64,000 nucleotides of DNA from Berkiella sp964594635 (GTDB lineage: Bacteria; Pseudomonadota; Gammaproteobacteria; Berkiellales; Berkiellaceae). Positions within the stretch are counted from its first letter, which is position 1, and every line of letters begins with the position of its first letter. Positions 8,964-16,582 of the stretch are shown here, piece by piece. The stretch spans positions 248,001 to 312,000 of the forward strand of contig CAZQMV010000001.1 in the NCBI GenBank assembly GCA_964594635.1, in the 5' to 3' direction. Position numbers and translations under genes: made by a program. A model generated the notes under the pieces. It saw only the letters and a list, made by a program, of their open reading frames with translations. It was not told the DNA's origin and ran no database searches.

Positions 8964-9169
8964 AGCTAGCCTTATTTTTTTTATAAATCGATATCGCAGC
9001 CGGCGATTATCTCATATTTTCTATAGTTGGCTAAAGTGAAATTAGTGTCATCAACTAGAGTATTGCATAGTAGTCAAAAAGCTAACTATTTAAATATAAA
9101 GACAAATACCTCAAATACAGTAAAATGGCGGGCTGTTAGTTTGGAAGGCCAGGAAATTGGCAACGTATC

Positions 9170-9880
9170 ATGAATAGGCGATACTACATTGCACTGATTG
9201 TTGGGTGGGTGCTCCTTCTCGGTCAACCCCTCAATGCCGCAGTCAAAAATTACACAGAGGCTAAAAACACAGCGCGCACTCTCTGGCAAGAACACCGAGA
9301 AACGTTCTATTGTGGCTGCGCTTATAATAAACAGGGCGTCATCAACTATAGTTCTTGTGATTTTAAGCCGAAAAATGATCGCAAGGATCGTTATATCACA
9401 TGGGAGCATGTGGTCCCTGTCTCCTGGTTTGGTAAAGATTTACCTTGCTGGAAAGGAGAAGGTTGTGTTTCCAAAAAGGGTAAAGTACGTAAAGGTCGAA
9501 ATTGTTGCCGCAAAGTTGATAAACGATTTCGCCAAATGGAAGCAGATTTACACAATTTAGTACCTGAAATTAATGAATTAAATACAGCTCGTCGAAATTA
9601 CCGATTTATCAGTGATATAAAATATCCAACCCAAGCTTTTACAGGGTGCGAGATGGTGATTGATGATATTAATGAGCGAGTGGTTGCGCCATTGCATGTC
9701 AGAGGCAAAATAGCCCGCATTCATCTTTACATGGCAAAAAAATACGGTATTGTGCTAAGCATTGATGAACGCAAACAATTTGAAGAATGGCACAAGCAAT
9801 ATGCGCCCGATGCCTGGGAAAAGAGATGGAATCAAAAGGTCGCAGACGTCCAAGGTTCCCGGAACGAATATATTCAATAA
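9170..9880 (+). CDS. endA: secreted endonuclease I (EndA/NucM family)
   Basis: This 236-residue nuclease has a signal peptide (residues 1-24, ending LNAA), so it acts in the periplasm or outside the cell. The beta-beta-alpha-metal active site is seen in WEHVVPVSWFG, which carries the catalytic histidine. MEADLHNLVPEINELN with the following ARRNYRF supplies the metal-binding asparagine and the family signature. Several cysteines (CGCAYN, SSCDF, NCCRK) could form the disulfides known in this group. Such enzymes cut double-stranded DNA and RNA without much sequence preference, for nutrient recovery or defence. A rimK gene follows 12 bases downstream on the same strand. Confidence in family is high. 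Confidence 0.88.
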   Translation: MNRRYYIALIVGWVLLLGQPLNAAVKNYTEAKNTARTLWQEHRETFYCGCAYNKQGVINYSSCDFKPKNDRKDRYITWEHVVPVSWFGKDLPCWKGEGCVSKKGKVRKGRNCCRKVDKRFRQMEADLHNLVPEINELNTARRNYRFISDIKYPTQAFTGCEMVIDDINERVVAPLHVRGKIARIHLYMAKKYGIVLSIDERKQFEEWHKQYAPDAWEKRWNQKVADVQGSRNEYIQ

Positions 9881-9892
9881 CAAGGACTATGC

Positions 9893-10795
9893 ATGAAAAT
9901 TGGTATTTTATCACGTGATCCCAAATTGTATTCAACTAAACGTCTAGTTGAAGCAGCTGAACAGCGTGGTCATGAGGTACAAACCGTCGATGTACTAAAG
10001 TGTTATATGAATATTACGGCGAACCAGCCCTCGGTACATTATAAAAAGCAAATTTTGAAATTTGATGCCATTATTCCGCGTATTGGTGCATCGGTGACCG
10101 CTTATGGTACCGCTGTCTTGCGGCAATTTGAGGTAAGTGGCGTATATTCGGTGAATGAATCGATTGCCATTTCTCGCTCGCGCGATAAATTACGCGCACA
10201 TCAGCTGTTAGCACGCAAAGGCGTCGGTATGCCAATTACGGGTTACGCTCACTCGGCTGATGCAACCGATGATCTGATAGCTTTTGTTGGCGGTGCGCCA
10301 TTAATTGTGAAATTAATGGAGAGTACCCATGGCCAAGGCATTGTTTTAGCAGAAACAGAAAAAGCGGCAGAAGGGGTGATCAATGCCTTTCGTGGCCTGA
10401 ATGCGAACTTTTTGGTACAAGAATATATTAAAGAATCAGGCGGCTCTGATATCCGTTGCTTTGTCGTCGGTGAAAGGGTAGTTGCAGCGATGATGCGTAC
10501 CGCAAAAGAAGGGGATTTTCGCTCGAACTTGCATCGCGGTGGTACGGCCAGTGTTGTCAAACTGTTACCCGAAGAACGGGCTTTGGCCATTAAAGCAGCC
10601 AAAGTGATGGGACTTAATATCGCCGGTGTGGATATCATTCGATCAGCGCAAGGTCCCTTAGTATTAGAAGTCAACTCTTCTCCAGGGTTAGAAGGCATCG
10701 AACGGGTTACCCGTAAAGATGTGGCAGATATGATTATTGAGCATATTGAAAAAGATTCCCTCAAGGGAGTTAACAAAACTCGGGGTAAGGGATGA
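9893..10795 (+). CDS. rimK: RimK-type alpha-L-glutamate ligase
   Basis: This 300-residue ATP-grasp enzyme matches RimK, which adds glutamate residues to the C-terminus of ribosomal protein S6. The N-terminal segment MKIGILSRDPKLYSTKRL is typical. The ATP-grasp core is seen in LIVKLMESTHGQGIVL (phosphate-binding loop), FLVQEYIKESGGSDIRCFV, the NLHRGGTAS loop, and GVDIIRSAQGPLVLEVNSSP, which holds the metal-binding Glu and Asn. Length matches E. coli RimK (300 residues). It lies 12 bases after endA and is followed by a REP-like hairpin that may end transcription. Poly-glutamate or S6 modification is the family role; nothing here changes that view. Confidence 0.92.
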   Translation: MKIGILSRDPKLYSTKRLVEAAEQRGHEVQTVDVLKCYMNITANQPSVHYKKQILKFDAIIPRIGASVTAYGTAVLRQFEVSGVYSVNESIAISRSRDKLRAHQLLARKGVGMPITGYAHSADATDDLIAFVGGAPLIVKLMESTHGQGIVLAETEKAAEGVINAFRGLNANFLVQEYIKESGGSDIRCFVVGERVVAAMMRTAKEGDFRSNLHRGGTASVVKLLPEERALAIKAAKVMGLNIAGVDIIRSAQGPLVLEVNSSPGLEGIERVTRKDVADMIIEHIEKDSLKGVNKTRGKG

Positions 10796-10808
10796 ATCTT
10801 TCTTAATA

Positions 10809-10832
10809 CCTTCTCCCGCTTGCGGGAGAGGG
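10809..10832. repeat. REP-like palindrome
   Basis: Arms CCTTCTCCCGC and GCGGGAGAGGG meet around a 2-base loop just after rimK. The element matches those near 1.16 and 6.7 kb and could end rimK transcripts. Confidence 0.75.
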
Positions 10833-10934
10833 AACCAGAAGATGTACCTCCCCGCATTTCCCTCAAAAAATAAACCGATCATTTCGTTCATTTGGATTGT
10901 CTAACTGATAACCATTTGATTTAACGAGTGATCT

Positions 10935-13121
10935 ATGTCTGATAATGTCTCAATACTAAGGTCTTTCGGTCTAATAAAAGAGGCTTTTTCAAAATTTTCA
11001 CATCTGCAATTAGGGGAAGGCTGTAGCCTATTATCAAAATTAGGTGGGGATATTATAAACTTTGGAATATCTGCATTTAGTGCTTACTTGATCCTTGATA
11101 TTTTCCAAAATAAAAATCTTAAAACTTATCAAAAAATCTTACCAACTCTTGGTTATGGTTTAGGTATCGCGGTGAGCTTGACACTGGCGATATTAGTTAT
11201 TGCAGGTGCCTCTACTTTAATTCCGCCTTTTGTTTTTGCCGCATCCTGTGTGTCAGTCGTACGCGATATTGCTACCTATATGGCAGAACGCTCAGAAAGA
11301 AACAATTTAAAGAAAGAGATGATTTCAACAGACAAACTGTTAAAGAAAATCAGCGAAGCAGAATTGCCAACACAAACAGAGCAAATGGTACAAGAATACT
11401 TGCAAGGGAGAGATAAAATCTATACGGAGTTTTATGCTGCAAGACAAGCCATCATTACGAATGGCTCATTAGGCGTGCAAGAGAAAAAAGAAAAGGTATT
11501 AGAGCTAAATAAAATCATTGAGGATTTTTATTCGGCAAATCAAGATCCCACTGAAAAACAATTACCGCAATTAAGGGATATTGCCTATAGACTCAATAAA
11601 GCTGGATTGACTTCGTTAAGTAAACAAATACAAGATTACAGCCAAGTTTGCGAAACCTATGCTCAAGCATCACTGCCATCGACGTTGAAGAAATCCATAG
11701 CGTTATATCAATTTACGCATGAAAAAATCTATTCACAAGATTTGCCACACTTAACCAAACAAAAATACATTCAATTAATTGAGGGTAAAAAAATTGCACC
11801 CGATGATCTCAAGTTGCTCTATTCAGATCTTGGAAATCGTTACCTTAATCAGACTCCCTTGATGCAAGTTAATATACAAGATGATAATTTTCAAGAGAAG
11901 TTGAAAAGTATGGGCGTTACGCCAGAACAACTGGACATCATTAAAGAGTATAATCAACAAAGCCGTGTAACTTATGATAAGGTTATACAATTAAGGGAAA
12001 ATTTAGCTACGCTATTAGAAAATGATCCTAATAAAGAACAGACAGTAGAACTTTTTGAGCACTTTCGCAAAACCCTTATTGATCACCCAGATAGGTATCA
12101 TAAAGATTGGCAGGCATTTAAATCCCAGTTTAGCGATACACATTTTCTGAGTGCAATTGAGAGTGAATTAACAAAAATAGATGTGACGAGCACTCAATTT
12201 CATCAGTTAACGATAACCGATGAACAAAAATCCTATGTAAAAAATCATCGAGATACCACTTTTGTACAATACGCCAACACTCACCAAGCAGAATTTGCTG
12301 CACCAAAGTTTGATTTTGATTTAAAAGCCAATGACTTATTAGAAAGAGCAGGTATTAAGCCTGGCATTAGGAAGGTGTTTAGCAAAGCTGATGAAGGCTT
12401 TCACAAGTTTTCAGATAAAGTGAAAGAAAAAGTGTTACGTAAATTATCTAAGGAAGAGAACACACCTGAAGAAGCGCTAGAAGCAAGTCAGGATGTGCAA
12501 ATGTCTGAAACTAAAAAAGCCATGCGTAAAGATTTTAATCAACGCTATGAGGGTATTTTTAATGTCGTTAAAAAAAAGGAACGTTTAAATTACCTTATAG
12601 CAAGTGTACCGCGACGCATGGTGAATATTGGTTTGGGAATGCTTGTGGCACTTACAAGTTTAGCAACGACAATCATTATTCCCGCTGTTGCAACCCCTGG
12701 CGCACCGGCAGCGGTCGCGGCCGCTGCCGTAATTGGTGTATTAAGTACAACGTTGACAGTTGCCAGTATGGCAAATAGTGCGAGCTTATTATATAAGAAT
12801 ATTAAAGGAAAATTAAAACTTCAGTCGACACATACAACAGTGAGTGAAGGTATAGTGCCTAGCCTTTATTATGATGAGAAACAACTGAATACAGCTAGAA
12901 AAAAAATGGCAAAACGTGACGCTGTCGATCCCTTAGGTCCCTCAGAACCCAAAAATGATGAAAAGGAGGAAGTTTCAGAAAGCGCAAAATCTTCACCTGA
13001 AACCCGGCCTGCTATGTTACTTGCCAAAGTGCTTCATGAATCAAAACCGTTGCCCTTAAAACCGGTGAAGGATAGAATTTTACAAGATACTGATAAGACC
13101 AAAAGAGATAAAAAACCTTAG
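10935..13121 (+). CDS. large unknown membrane protein, candidate effector
   Basis: This 728-residue protein belongs to no family I recognise. Hydrophobic stretches lie near residues 36-56, 72-105 and 565-618. The last is a very Ala/Val/Thr-rich pair (LATTIIIPAVATPGAPAAVA). The region between (about 110-550) is highly charged and predicted helical, with much Lys, Glu and Gln, as in coiled coils. The C-terminal 80 residues are polar and disordered-looking (Lys, Glu, Ser, Pro). There is no signal peptide. Two distant membrane hairpins around a long helical middle are seen in bacterial effectors that insert in host membranes, but that role is only inferred here. It stands between rimK and an esterase gene without clear coupling to either. 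Confidence 0.6.
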   Translation: MSDNVSILRSFGLIKEAFSKFSHLQLGEGCSLLSKLGGDIINFGISAFSAYLILDIFQNKNLKTYQKILPTLGYGLGIAVSLTLAILVIAGASTLIPPFVFAASCVSVVRDIATYMAERSERNNLKKEMISTDKLLKKISEAELPTQTEQMVQEYLQGRDKIYTEFYAARQAIITNGSLGVQEKKEKVLELNKIIEDFYSANQDPTEKQLPQLRDIAYRLNKAGLTSLSKQIQDYSQVCETYAQASLPSTLKKSIALYQFTHEKIYSQDLPHLTKQKYIQLIEGKKIAPDDLKLLYSDLGNRYLNQTPLMQVNIQDDNFQEKLKSMGVTPEQLDIIKEYNQQSRVTYDKVIQLRENLATLLENDPNKEQTVELFEHFRKTLIDHPDRYHKDWQAFKSQFSDTHFLSAIESELTKIDVTSTQFHQLTITDEQKSYVKNHRDTTFVQYANTHQAEFAAPKFDFDLKANDLLERAGIKPGIRKVFSKADEGFHKFSDKVKEKVLRKLSKEENTPEEALEASQDVQMSETKKAMRKDFNQRYEGIFNVVKKKERLNYLIASVPRRMVNIGLGMLVALTSLATTIIIPAVATPGAPAAVAAAAVIGVLSTTLTVASMANSASLLYKNIKGKLKLQSTHTTVSEGIVPSLYYDEKQLNTARKKMAKRDAVDPLGPSEPKNDEKEEVSESAKSSPETRPAMLLAKVLHESKPLPLKPVKDRILQDTDKTKRDKKP

Positions 13122-13169
13122 CGACGTGTTAAAATAAAGGCTGTGATTTGTTAGAAGGTCTGCTAAGGA

Positions 13170-14087
13170 ATGCCGCTCCATCCTGTTATCTCTCGAATTA
13201 TTCATCAAGCTTACGCTAAAGGGCATGCTTCATTGCACTTACAGTCTGTTGATGAGGTCCGAAATCACTACAAAAAATATTATCAACCGCCTAAAAGTTT
13301 GCGTGCTTTTGAGGATCATCAAGCCAAAGCCTGTGTGCTGCGTTTGCATCGGCCACAGCAAAAGCCGGATGGGTTAGTGCCATTGGTGATCTATTTGCGA
13401 GCGAGTGGCTATTCCATTGGCCACTTAAGTGATTCAGATTATTATTGCCAATGCCTAGCAGATGCGACAAATAGTCTGGTTGTTGCGATGGAACCGCGCT
13501 TAACGCCAGAAATTAAATTTCCCACGCCTATAGAAGACTGTCTGGATGGCTTTTATTATTTACTTGAAAATCACAGACAATTAGCATTTGATCCAAGCAA
13601 AATAGCGCTTTGGGGCGATAGCTCGGGTGGTACTTATGCTGCGGTGATGAGTCAATTGCTCAAAAGAGAGCGTTATATTCAACAGCAAGTCTTGTTTTAT
13701 CCCATGCTAGATTACTATAACCCTTATCCTTCTAAAGAACGCTATGGTAAAGGATATATGTTGGATAATACGCTGCGAGATTGGTTTATCAATAATTTGA
13801 CTCGTTGCCCAAGTGATATTGAAGATACGCGGTTATCTCCAGTGCTAGCTGAAGATTTTACGGGTTTGCCCTATACCACGATGATAGGTGCGCAATATGA
13901 TCCCATGCGTGATGAAACATTTCGCTATATAGAAGAGTTAGTTGCAGCGAAAGTACCTGTCAATGCAGTCTATTTTCCGGGTATGGTTCATGGTTTTTTG
14001 TGGTATTCAAAAATAATAGACACACCGAAGATAGCGCTTAACTATGCGGTTAAACAGATGTTGGCGCAATTTAATGATCCTCAATGA
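13170..14087 (+). CDS. alpha/beta hydrolase, HSL-like esterase
   Basis: This 305-residue esterase or lipase resembles the hormone-sensitive lipase group. The nucleophile elbow GDSSGG puts the catalytic serine at residue 151. The acid is probably in GAQYDPMRDE and the histidine in GMVHGFLWY near the C-terminus. The family's HGGG oxyanion motif, expected before the elbow, is not present; the equivalent strand reads IYLRASGYSIG, so the oxyanion hole must be built differently or activity is altered. There is no signal peptide, so it is cytosolic or exported by another route. It converges on the next gene, with a 7-base overlap of their 3' ends. The hydrolase fold is clear; the substrate is unknown. 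Confidence 0.78.
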   Translation: MPLHPVISRIIHQAYAKGHASLHLQSVDEVRNHYKKYYQPPKSLRAFEDHQAKACVLRLHRPQQKPDGLVPLVIYLRASGYSIGHLSDSDYYCQCLADATNSLVVAMEPRLTPEIKFPTPIEDCLDGFYYLLENHRQLAFDPSKIALWGDSSGGTYAAVMSQLLKRERYIQQQVLFYPMLDYYNPYPSKERYGKGYMLDNTLRDWFINNLTRCPSDIEDTRLSPVLAEDFTGLPYTTMIGAQYDPMRDETFRYIEELVAAKVPVNAVYFPGMVHGFLWYSKIIDTPKIALNYAVKQMLAQFNDPQ

Positions 14088-14947
14088 GGGAGTTCAGATT
14101 GTTGTAAGCTAATGCTAATTTCTTCGTTGGTTTTAGAATGAAAATACGCTTTCCAGCCTGAAATCAGATCATCATTTTGATGCTTAGAGGGATGAAATGA
14201 GGGTTTAAAGTAATCCCAATAGGGTTTTGCCAGGGCTCGAAATAACCCACCTTTCCCCCAATAATATTGAAAAGCACGACGATAAAAATTAAAACTTTTG
14301 TGTTTTTTGTCTTGCTTCATCATGAACCAAATGGGTTTGACATACAGTATGAGAAAAAAGCAGGTCATCATAAGCATACCAAGGACTCGAACAATATAAT
14401 TGCCGTTAGTTGCTTTAAATACGTCAAAAGCGACCGATTTATGCTCAATTTCTTCAATGCAATGCCAACGCCAGATAGCGCTGTGTTCTGGCAGAACACC
14501 CTTAAACCACGCAGGTTGACGTAAGAAAAGATCAGCCGCAATGGCTGTGAAATGCTCACCGGCAGCAGAGAGCGCATAATGGAAAGTGCGAGAACACTTG
14601 TTTAATAGCCCAGCGAGCACTCTGAAAAACCAGAGTGAATACTGTTTGGGGCAGGCATAATGCGAAAAAACTATTTTTTGGCAATATTGTGCAAAAGCGT
14701 TACCGTGAATAGCTTCTTGTGCAACTAAACTGGCAACCTCTGATCGGAGAGTGGGACAATCAATTTCTTGTAGCGCCTTCTTAAGACTCAGAACTAACAT
14801 CTTCTCAAGTTGAGGCAAAAAAATAGCTAAGGCATTAAAGTGATAAGTTTTGATGTCTGAGTTACTGTGCCAAAATTTGTCAGGATTTTCTGAAATCGAA
14901 AACCGCAAATGACGTGGTTCAATACTTGGAGAATAAGGTTGCTTCAT
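14081..14947 (-). CDS. predicted metal-dependent hydrolase (PF10118-like)
   Basis: This 288-residue protein resembles the family annotated as predicted metal-dependent hydrolases (COG3687/PF10118). Conserved-looking metal ligands appear in QEAIHGNAF (Glu and His) and in EEIEHKSVAFDVF (Glu, Glu, His), arranged as in helical di-metal proteins. A hydrophobic helix (VLGMLMMTCFFLILYV) lies near residues 185-205, so it may attach to the inner membrane. The N-terminal RHLRFSISENPDKFWHS is typical of the family. Its biochemical role is not established for the family as a whole. It overlaps the 3' end of the convergent esterase gene by 7 bases and is divergent from the gene at 15050. Confidence 0.75.
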   Translation of the reverse strand: MKQPYSPSIEPRHLRFSISENPDKFWHSNSDIKTYHFNALAIFLPQLEKMLVLSLKKALQEIDCPTLRSEVASLVAQEAIHGNAFAQYCQKIVFSHYACPKQYSLWFFRVLAGLLNKCSRTFHYALSAAGEHFTAIAADLFLRQPAWFKGVLPEHSAIWRWHCIEEIEHKSVAFDVFKATNGNYIVRVLGMLMMTCFFLILYVKPIWFMMKQDKKHKSFNFYRRAFQYYWGKGGLFRALAKPYWDYFKPSFHPSKHQNDDLISGWKAYFHSKTNEEISISLQQSELPH

Positions 14948-14983
14948 ATCATTTCATTGTAACGCTTTTTTCCCAGAATTGAA

Positions 14984-15012
14984 TTGCCTGCTAATGAGAA
15001 TTTCGTTATAGT
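14984..15012 (+). promoter_or_regulatory. promoter of the gene at 15050
   Basis: TTGCCT and TATAGT boxes are separated by exactly 17 bases and end about 38 bases before the ATG. This is a good sigma-70 match. Confidence 0.6.
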
Positions 15013-15049
15013 ACGCAACTTCAATAGCTAACTTATTTGCGAGGCGAAT

Positions 15050-15736
15050 ATGAAATCTGGGCCTAGAACCACTCAAGTAATCGACTTTCCTCAAGCACAA
15101 CATTTGCTGTATATACTCACAGGTATAGAGCCCATCAAAAAAACTGGCAAGATCGACAAATTCCATGATGGCGAACATTTGCGCTTTGTTTTTACAGGCA
15201 CTAAGACAGGGTTTGATCTTGTGGTAAGCATGTTGAAGCTGCTCGATATTCAACATTGCTCTGAATTATTTAAAAATGTCTCACCCTTGGAGACTTACAT
15301 TACAGTTTCTAAAGGGCAATTTAATAAGTTGCATTCCTATTTTGCACCAGGTGCATTTATTACGCTGCAAAATCAAGGTAAACAAATAGACTTTTTTGAG
15401 CAGGTTAGCTTGCAATCTGCCTTCATTAATATCCTTTTTAATCCCCGTTTTTTGGATAGCATAAAAACACGTAATCAGGGTGAATATAATCTTGATGGAC
15501 TGATGCGTCACTTTGGCGAAATGTTGATCAGTTCAGCACCTTGTTTCGCACATTTAAAGGAACGTGGTGTAACAACCAAATTAACAGTGACACTTGATGC
15601 AGAAGAGGAAAGTTCTGAAGAAACCCCTGCAGCGATAACGCCTTTACGAAACAATAAAAGAACCAGAGTTCTGCCTCCTGATCCTCATTCAGCAAACGAT
15701 GACTCTACTGCAAAGAAGTGTCCAGCTTTAAAATAG
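15050..15736 (+). CDS. unknown soluble protein
   Basis: This 228-residue protein matches no family I know. It has no signal peptide or membrane segment. The first 180 residues look folded, with mixed alpha/beta character. The last 45 are low complexity and acidic (AEEESSEETPAA), then basic (LRNNKRTRVLPPD), a pattern like a flexible tail with a basic cluster. GAGGCG before the ATG is a plausible ribosome-binding site and a good promoter lies upstream. An antisense frame at 14954-15256 is judged spurious. The basic cluster could be a nuclear localisation signal if the protein were delivered to a host, but there is no direct evidence. Confidence 0.6.
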   Translation: MKSGPRTTQVIDFPQAQHLLYILTGIEPIKKTGKIDKFHDGEHLRFVFTGTKTGFDLVVSMLKLLDIQHCSELFKNVSPLETYITVSKGQFNKLHSYFAPGAFITLQNQGKQIDFFEQVSLQSAFINILFNPRFLDSIKTRNQGEYNLDGLMRHFGEMLISSAPCFAHLKERGVTTKLTVTLDAEEESSEETPAAITPLRNNKRTRVLPPDPHSANDDSTAKKCPALK

Positions 15737-15759
15737 TCACTATAGTCAAAAATTAAATA

Positions 15760-15794
15760 GGGTTGCTTGACAATCGGGCAACCCCATGTAATTT
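15760..15794 (+). promoter_or_regulatory. promoter with flanking inverted repeat, before the rhomboid gene
   Basis: A perfect TTGACA at 15767 and TAATTT at 15789 have 16-base spacing. The -35 box sits in the loop of a perfect 7-bp inverted repeat, GGGTTGC (15760-15766) and GCAACCC (15778-15784). The repeat could be an operator, or a hairpin ending the upstream gene. Confidence 0.55.
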
Positions 15795-15825
15795 TAGAAA
15801 ATTAAAGGACCCTTTAAGGGCTAAA

Positions 15826-16437
15826 ATGCTTGCCGAATTAAGCACTGAGATTGATAACTTTCTAGAAGCATCTAAACACCATATTCCCCAGATGCTAATG
15901 GTGCTCGCGGCATTGTGGGTGTTCAACTATATTAACTGGGCCACCGGCTCTAAGCTGAATAAATTTGGCATCCGCCCCAGAAAACCTATTGGGCTAATTG
16001 GTATTCCGTTAGCGCCTTTTCTGCATGGCAATTTTAATCATTTACTGTTTAATTCAATGCCCTTCTTTTTCCTAGGGCTATTTATCATGTCATTAGATCC
16101 TAAACTCTTTTATCAGTCGACCGTGATTATCTCGATTTTAGCGGGGCTTGGGGTTTGGGTGGTAGGACGGCGTGGGATCCATATTGGGGCAAGTGCGCTT
16201 ATTTCAGGATACTTTGGTTTAATCATGGTTTCCGCTTACCAACGGCCTACCATTGCAACGTTCTTTTGTGCCGCTATTGCGCTTTATTATTTCGGGGGGA
16301 TATTACTGAGCTTGTTCCCGACTGAAGAGAAAACCTCCTGGGAAGGGCATCTGTGCGGGTTTTTGGCTGGCATAATAGCTATGTTTATTTGCACCTACTA
16401 TCAAAATTTCTTCGATAAAATACAGCTCCTTTTTTAA
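15826..16437 (+). CDS. rhomboid family intramembrane serine protease
   Basis: This protein of about 203 residues resembles the compact rhomboid proteases. It has about six hydrophobic segments. HGNFNHLLFNSMPF carries the conserved His/Asn pair of the second transmembrane helix. HIGASALISGYFG contains the GxSx nucleophile (GASA), and WEGHLCGFLAG holds the partner histidine in the last helix. Such enzymes cut membrane proteins within the bilayer. The start is ATG at 15826, with AAGGG close upstream. A TTG at 15763 would place the coding start ahead of the -35 box of the promoter seen at 15767-15794, so it is rejected. No neighbouring gene suggests a substrate. Confidence 0.83.
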   Translation: MLAELSTEIDNFLEASKHHIPQMLMVLAALWVFNYINWATGSKLNKFGIRPRKPIGLIGIPLAPFLHGNFNHLLFNSMPFFFLGLFIMSLDPKLFYQSTVIISILAGLGVWVVGRRGIHIGASALISGYFGLIMVSAYQRPTIATFFCAAIALYYFGGILLSLFPTEEKTSWEGHLCGFLAGIIAMFICTYYQNFFDKIQLLF

Positions 16438-16536
16438 AACCTCTCCTATCTTCGCTCTCAAATGTCTCTGTGTGGATACGCGCATTTATTGTGCACCTTT
16501 ATGCAATTTTACTGTCTAAACTTATAAAACATCTCC

Positions 16537-16550
16537 TTGCAAATTTGCAA
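16537..16550. promoter_or_regulatory. perfect 14-bp palindrome upstream of the patatin gene
   Basis: TTGCAAATTTGCAA is its own reverse complement and lies 30 bases before the start of the patatin gene. It is a candidate operator for a dimeric regulator; no regulator is identified. Confidence 0.4.
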
Positions 16551-16582
16551 AAGTGTATATGCTTATAACTTAAGGATCGATG

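Noticed and set aside
9086..9409. 107-residue minus-strand frame
   Set aside because: It is antisense to the N-terminus of the endonuclease I gene, which is clearly real.
14954..15256. 100-residue minus-strand frame
   Set aside because: It overlaps the gene at 15050, which has a good promoter and ribosome-binding site.
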